DNA of 64,000 bases from Rapana venosa (Eukaryota; Mollusca; Gastropoda; Neogastropoda; Muricidae): the NCBI GenBank assembly GCA_028751875.1, contig CM054140.1, positions 11,875,984-11,939,983 on the forward strand, in the 5' to 3' direction. Made by a program: the position numbers and the translations under genes. Below the pieces are notes generated by a model. The model saw only the letters and a list, made by a program, of their open reading frames with translations. It was not told the origin of the DNA and did not search any database. Below, one piece after another: positions 63,663 to 64,000 of the stretch; position 1 is the stretch's first letter; each line of letters begins with the position of its first letter.

Positions 63663-63908
63663 AGGTATGTACATGATCAAACTTTCATGAGTATGAATGC
63701 TTGCTTCAGCCTTGATATACATTTTTTTTAACTTGCTCAAATTGAAAGGCATTTAGACAGTGTGTGGTATATTTTTCATCATCTGAATCACCCCTTATTT
63801 CTGTCCCTGATCAGAACTGGTACAATGAAATCGGCAAGTGGTTAGGAACCAGAATCAACGCCTTAGCCATTGACTCCGGCACCAAAAGTGAAATTGATAG
63901 GAATCTGG
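50210..63908 (+). CDS. RAD54L: RAD54L homologous-recombination ATPase, N-terminal part (10 exons, 3' partial)
   Basis: RAD54 is a nuclear Swi2/Snf2 DNA translocase that works with RAD51 in strand exchange, chromatin remodelling and branch migration during double-strand break repair. Coding exons are 50210-50212, 53322-53432, 54519-54635, 56471-56531, 57885-58023, 59210-59279, 59744-59821, 61639-61686, 62384-62452 and 63815-63908. They total 790 nt (263 codons plus one base), all in phase with GT/AG junctions. Key matches: MRRSHAPSQ start, [64 protein letters not shown] (Walker A, residues 188-200, across an intron), [15 protein letters not shown] (motif Ia region) and [15 protein letters not shown]. 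The order and length agree with vertebrate RAD54L. The rest of the helicase core lies beyond the right edge. RAD54B is excluded by the N-terminal sequence. Confidence 0.97.
51078..51178. repeat. (CT)n-(AC)n microsatellite
   Basis: About 50 bp of CT repeats then about 48 bp of AC repeats. Confidence 0.98.
51281..51695 (+). mobile_element. SINE C copy (tail type 2), uninterrupted
   Basis: tRNA-like head GATAGCCTGGTGGTTAGACT with B box GGTTCGAGCT. Body CCCCCTGGAGTTAACATCAG, CCTTCGGATGATACTTTAAA. The tail AAAGTTGAAGTGTGGCTACC with CTTCATTGGTGAACCTCAGA links it to the interrupted copy at 28376. Confidence 0.9.
52047..52067. repeat. Poly-G tract (21)
   Basis: Uninterrupted G homopolymer followed by TTG repeats. 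Confidence 0.97.
52200..52545 (+). mobile_element. SINE F, plus copy
   Basis: tRNA-like head GTTGAGTGGATAGAGTGTTA and GTCGTGGGTTTGACTGAC, then AAATATGCATGTAAGAGATC, TTACAGAACCACAAACGTAC and CCAGCATGCATCC. Homologous to the minus-strand block at 52925-53285. Confidence 0.8.
52925..53285 (-). mobile_element. SINE F, minus copy
   Basis: On the minus strand: GCTTGAGTGGTTTAACTTAA, GTTGTGGGTTTGAATCTCAG (B box), a poly-G run, AAATATGCATGTTAAAGATC, TTACAGAAACACAAACATAC, CCAGCATTCATCC and a GAAGTCAGAATGTGG tail. Same order of blocks as the plus copy. Confidence 0.82.
53159..53177. repeat. Poly-C tract (19)
   Basis: Uninterrupted C homopolymer within SINE F (minus). Confidence 0.95.
53322..53432 (+). 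CDS. RAD54L: RAD54L coding exon 2
   Basis: Thirty-seven codons beginning [14 protein letters not shown] and including [16 protein letters not shown]. This matches the family N-terminus (RRSLAPSQLAKRKP ... DDEDWQPGL), which carries a basic nuclear-targeting stretch. Acceptor ccaacag, donor gtgagt. Confidence 0.95.
53500..53645. repeat. Perfect 73-bp tandem duplication
   Basis: Two exact adjacent 73-bp units, each starting TATTTTTACAAGTGGTTTTC and containing GATTTTCTAGGAAAGC, in RAD54L intron 2. Confidence 0.96.
53691..54197 (+). mobile_element. SINE B, full-length plus copy with LINE-like tail
   Basis: Head GTGGATCGGTGGTCTAGACT, B box GGTTCGTACCCC, GATGAGACGATAAACCGAGG, GTTGTCCCTGGCAAAATTCT, an A-rich stretch, CTCCCCGGGGAGAGCAGCCC, then the tail GAGCGCTTTGATTTGTTGCT, CAGCGCTATATAAATTCCAT and ATT repeats. 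The tail matches LINE B. Confidence 0.92.
54519..54635 (+). CDS. RAD54L: RAD54L coding exon 3
   Basis: Thirty-nine codons, [20 protein letters not shown] then [12 protein letters not shown] and SSEATSH. Matches the family ...SPFRKPLSQLTN segment. Acceptor gtttag after a long T tract; donor gtgggt. Confidence 0.93.
54636..56470 (+). other. RAD54L intron 3
   Basis: Non-repetitive. It contains GGCCTA-rich sequence (55005-55140), an E2F-like GCGCCAAA (55607-55614) and CTAAAAATAG (55645-55654), a short GTA-repeat cluster near 55890-55925, and no recognised exon. Confidence 0.75.
56471..56531 (+). CDS. RAD54L: RAD54L coding exon 4
   Basis: [20 protein letters not shown] and the first base of Gly. 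Nearly identical to the family [20 protein letters not shown]. Acceptor tttacag, donor gtatgt. Confidence 0.98.
56846..57312 (+). mobile_element. SINE C (tail type 1) with a ~260-bp insertion
   Basis: Left part GGGATGAGACTATAAACTGA, GGCCATTGTGTGCTGGTGGG to about 56955. Right part resumes at about 57216 (ATGACAAAAGTTTACAAAAC, GGGACTGGATATGAAAAA, GCTTATTCCATTATC). The insert begins CTCAAGACTCAAGAATACTT and is flanked by AACAGA on both sides (possible target duplication). Confidence 0.82.
57379..57930 (+). repeat. Tandem array of nine units spanning the intron 4/exon 5 junction
   Basis: Nine units of about 45-78 bp, each starting near TTATGACTGTTGAGC (or TTATGGCTGTTGAGC). Long units carry GCAACAGCCTACAGAGCCG, then CTGGGGGTGTGGAGGCAGGG and ATATTATATAGTTATTATGG. 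Units 1, 7, 8 and 9 are long; units 2-6 lack the middle. Unit 9 is the real splice acceptor and start of exon 5. A long plus-strand frame across the array is an artefact. Confidence 0.93.
57885..58023 (+). CDS. RAD54L: RAD54L coding exon 5 (5' end is the last unit of a tandem array)
   Basis: Completes Gly and reads [20 protein letters not shown] then [20 protein letters not shown] and LMKMD with two bases of Gln. Matches the family GSRALG...[23 protein letters not shown]. The acceptor was set at gttgagcag because this is the only nearby AG that keeps both phase and homology. The first ~46 nt of the exon, with the acceptor, recur upstream in a tandem array. Confidence 0.93.
58024..59209 (+). 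other. RAD54L intron 5
   Basis: Contains the 489-bp insertion at 58159-58647. The remainder has no recognised feature. Confidence 0.85.
58159..58647. mobile_element. Unclassified 489-bp insertion with 12-bp target duplication
   Basis: Flanked by exact TGTAAACATTGT (58147-58158 and 58648-58659). Begins CTCTTCTTCTTTGCG and ends GTGGTCCCCCAG. It has no poly-A or simple-repeat tail and no obvious terminal inverted repeats. A 138-codon plus-strand frame crosses its end and has no recognised domain. Confidence 0.75.
59210..59279 (+). CDS. RAD54L: RAD54L coding exon 6
   Basis: Completes Gln and reads [20 protein letters not shown] then QRE. Almost identical to the family. Acceptor ttgtgcag, donor gtcagt. 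Confidence 0.98.
59744..59821 (+). CDS. RAD54L: RAD54L coding exon 7
   Basis: [20 protein letters not shown] then IMADEM, the first half of the helicase motif I. Acceptor ttttgaag, donor gtatgt. Confidence 0.98.
60379..60449 (+). mobile_element. Solo SINE B / LINE B 3' tail
   Basis: GAGCGCTTTGATTTGTTGCT, CAGCGCTATATAAATTCCAT and ATT repeats, almost identical to the end of the SINE B copy at 54123-54197, with no body before it. Confidence 0.88.
60607..60672 (+). repeat. Dispersed 3'-end-like repeat G, copy 2
   Basis: Matches 35505-35580 and ends in AAAGAAGAAGA. Confidence 0.7.
60881..61150. repeat. Minisatellite, ~24-bp unit
   Basis: About eleven degenerate copies of ATTCACACCAGGCATGTCAC (plus TCC or TTC). 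Frames giving [15 protein letters not shown] repeats are artefacts. Confidence 0.95.
61639..61686 (+). CDS. RAD54L: RAD54L coding exon 8 (Walker A lysine)
   Basis: Sixteen codons, [16 protein letters not shown], with the ATP-binding GKT. Phase 0 on both sides. Skipping this exon would keep the frame but remove the ATPase P-loop. Acceptor gaacag, donor gtaaga. Confidence 0.98.
61687..62383 (+). other. RAD54L intron 8
   Basis: Contains a SINE C 3' fragment (61945-62040) and CT-rich sequence (62044-62092). Confidence 0.85.
61945..62040 (+). mobile_element. SINE C 3'-end fragment (tail type 1)
   Basis: TTTACAAAATCGCATACACA, CGGGGACTGGATGTAAAAAA and AATCCATTATCCTCGATATA followed by AATA repeats. 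Confidence 0.88.
62384..62452 (+). CDS. RAD54L: RAD54L coding exon 9
   Basis: [20 protein letters not shown] then LVK; the helicase motif Ia region. Acceptor ttgtag, donor gtaaac. Confidence 0.98.
62453..63814 (+). other. RAD54L intron 9
   Basis: Contains a diverged SINE D (62836-63125), a TA run (63632-63658) and otherwise AT-rich sequence without recognised features. Confidence 0.85.
62836..63125 (+). mobile_element. SINE D, diverged copy
   Basis: GGGTTAAGCAGCGTTGAGCA, CAGATAGGTGACC, CCCAGCTTTAAATGGGTACT, CTTTAGGGACAGGGAAG and GTAGGTTATGGGAATGCC match the family with more changes than the other three copies, so it is probably the oldest. Confidence 0.85.
63815..63908 (+). CDS. RAD54L: RAD54L coding exon 10
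   Basis: [20 protein letters not shown] then [11 protein letters not shown] and one base of the next codon. Matches the family [20 protein letters not shown]. Acceptor tgatcag, donor gtaagt. Confidence 0.98.
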
Positions 63909-64000
63909 GTAAGTTCTTTTTGTTTGTTCTCGCAGTTAAAACTTTCCTCATTGTTTCAATGAGATTTGCTCAACTGTAAAGGGCCTTTAGATGCTGAGGT

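Overview
This is a stretch of an intron-rich animal nuclear genome. No species is named by the sequence. Deep but clear animal orthologues, abundant tRNA- and 5S-derived SINEs, several non-LTR retrotransposon lineages and dense CA/GA microsatellites together suggest a lophotrochozoan, most likely a mollusc; this is inference, not proof. Almost none of the long open frames are genes. Most come from CA, GA and minisatellite repeats or from dead transposons.

Two conserved genes fill the window, placed head to head. On the minus strand, from 49895 down past the left edge, lies DOT1L, the histone H3 lysine-79 methyltransferase. Thirteen coding exons were assembled by hand. They join in phase with canonical GT/AG sites to give 331 codons, which is essentially the whole catalytic domain; the C-terminal tail lies off the left edge. 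On the plus strand, from 50210 past the right edge, lies RAD54L, the Swi2/Snf2-type recombination ATPase. Ten coding exons give 263 codons, from the start ATG (alone in exon 1) through the Walker A motif to just past motif Ia. The two start codons are 314 bp apart, so the genes probably share a bidirectional promoter (49896-50209), which holds a CACGTG E-box, CCAAT boxes and a YY1-like site.

The rest is intron. DOT1L intron 12 (708-2301) has a 248-bp TTAA-flanked MITE. Intron 10 (3749-14844) is a stack of nested elements: an I/Tx1-like LINE is split by a piggyBac-type element that itself holds an L2-like LINE 3' end, and the same LINE also carries a SINE; a second L2-like LINE nearby is split by a short LINE ending in GATA repeats. 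Intron 2 (23628-49656, 26 kb) holds SINEs, a 1,588-bp DNA transposon inside a SINE, many microsatellites and homopolymer tracts, and one promoter-like island near 40.1-40.45 kb. RAD54L introns hold an inverted SINE pair, a perfect 73-bp duplication, a 489-bp insertion with a 12-bp target duplication, a 24-bp minisatellite, and a nine-unit tandem array whose unit spans the intron 4/exon 5 splice junction.

At least four SINE groups recur: a chimeric tRNA/5S rRNA family (four plus-strand copies), a tRNA family sharing its 3' tail with the L2-like LINE, a tRNA family with two alternative 3' ends, and a fourth pair in inverted orientation. The exon models are well supported by phase and protein similarity. 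Family names for the repeats are from recognition only.
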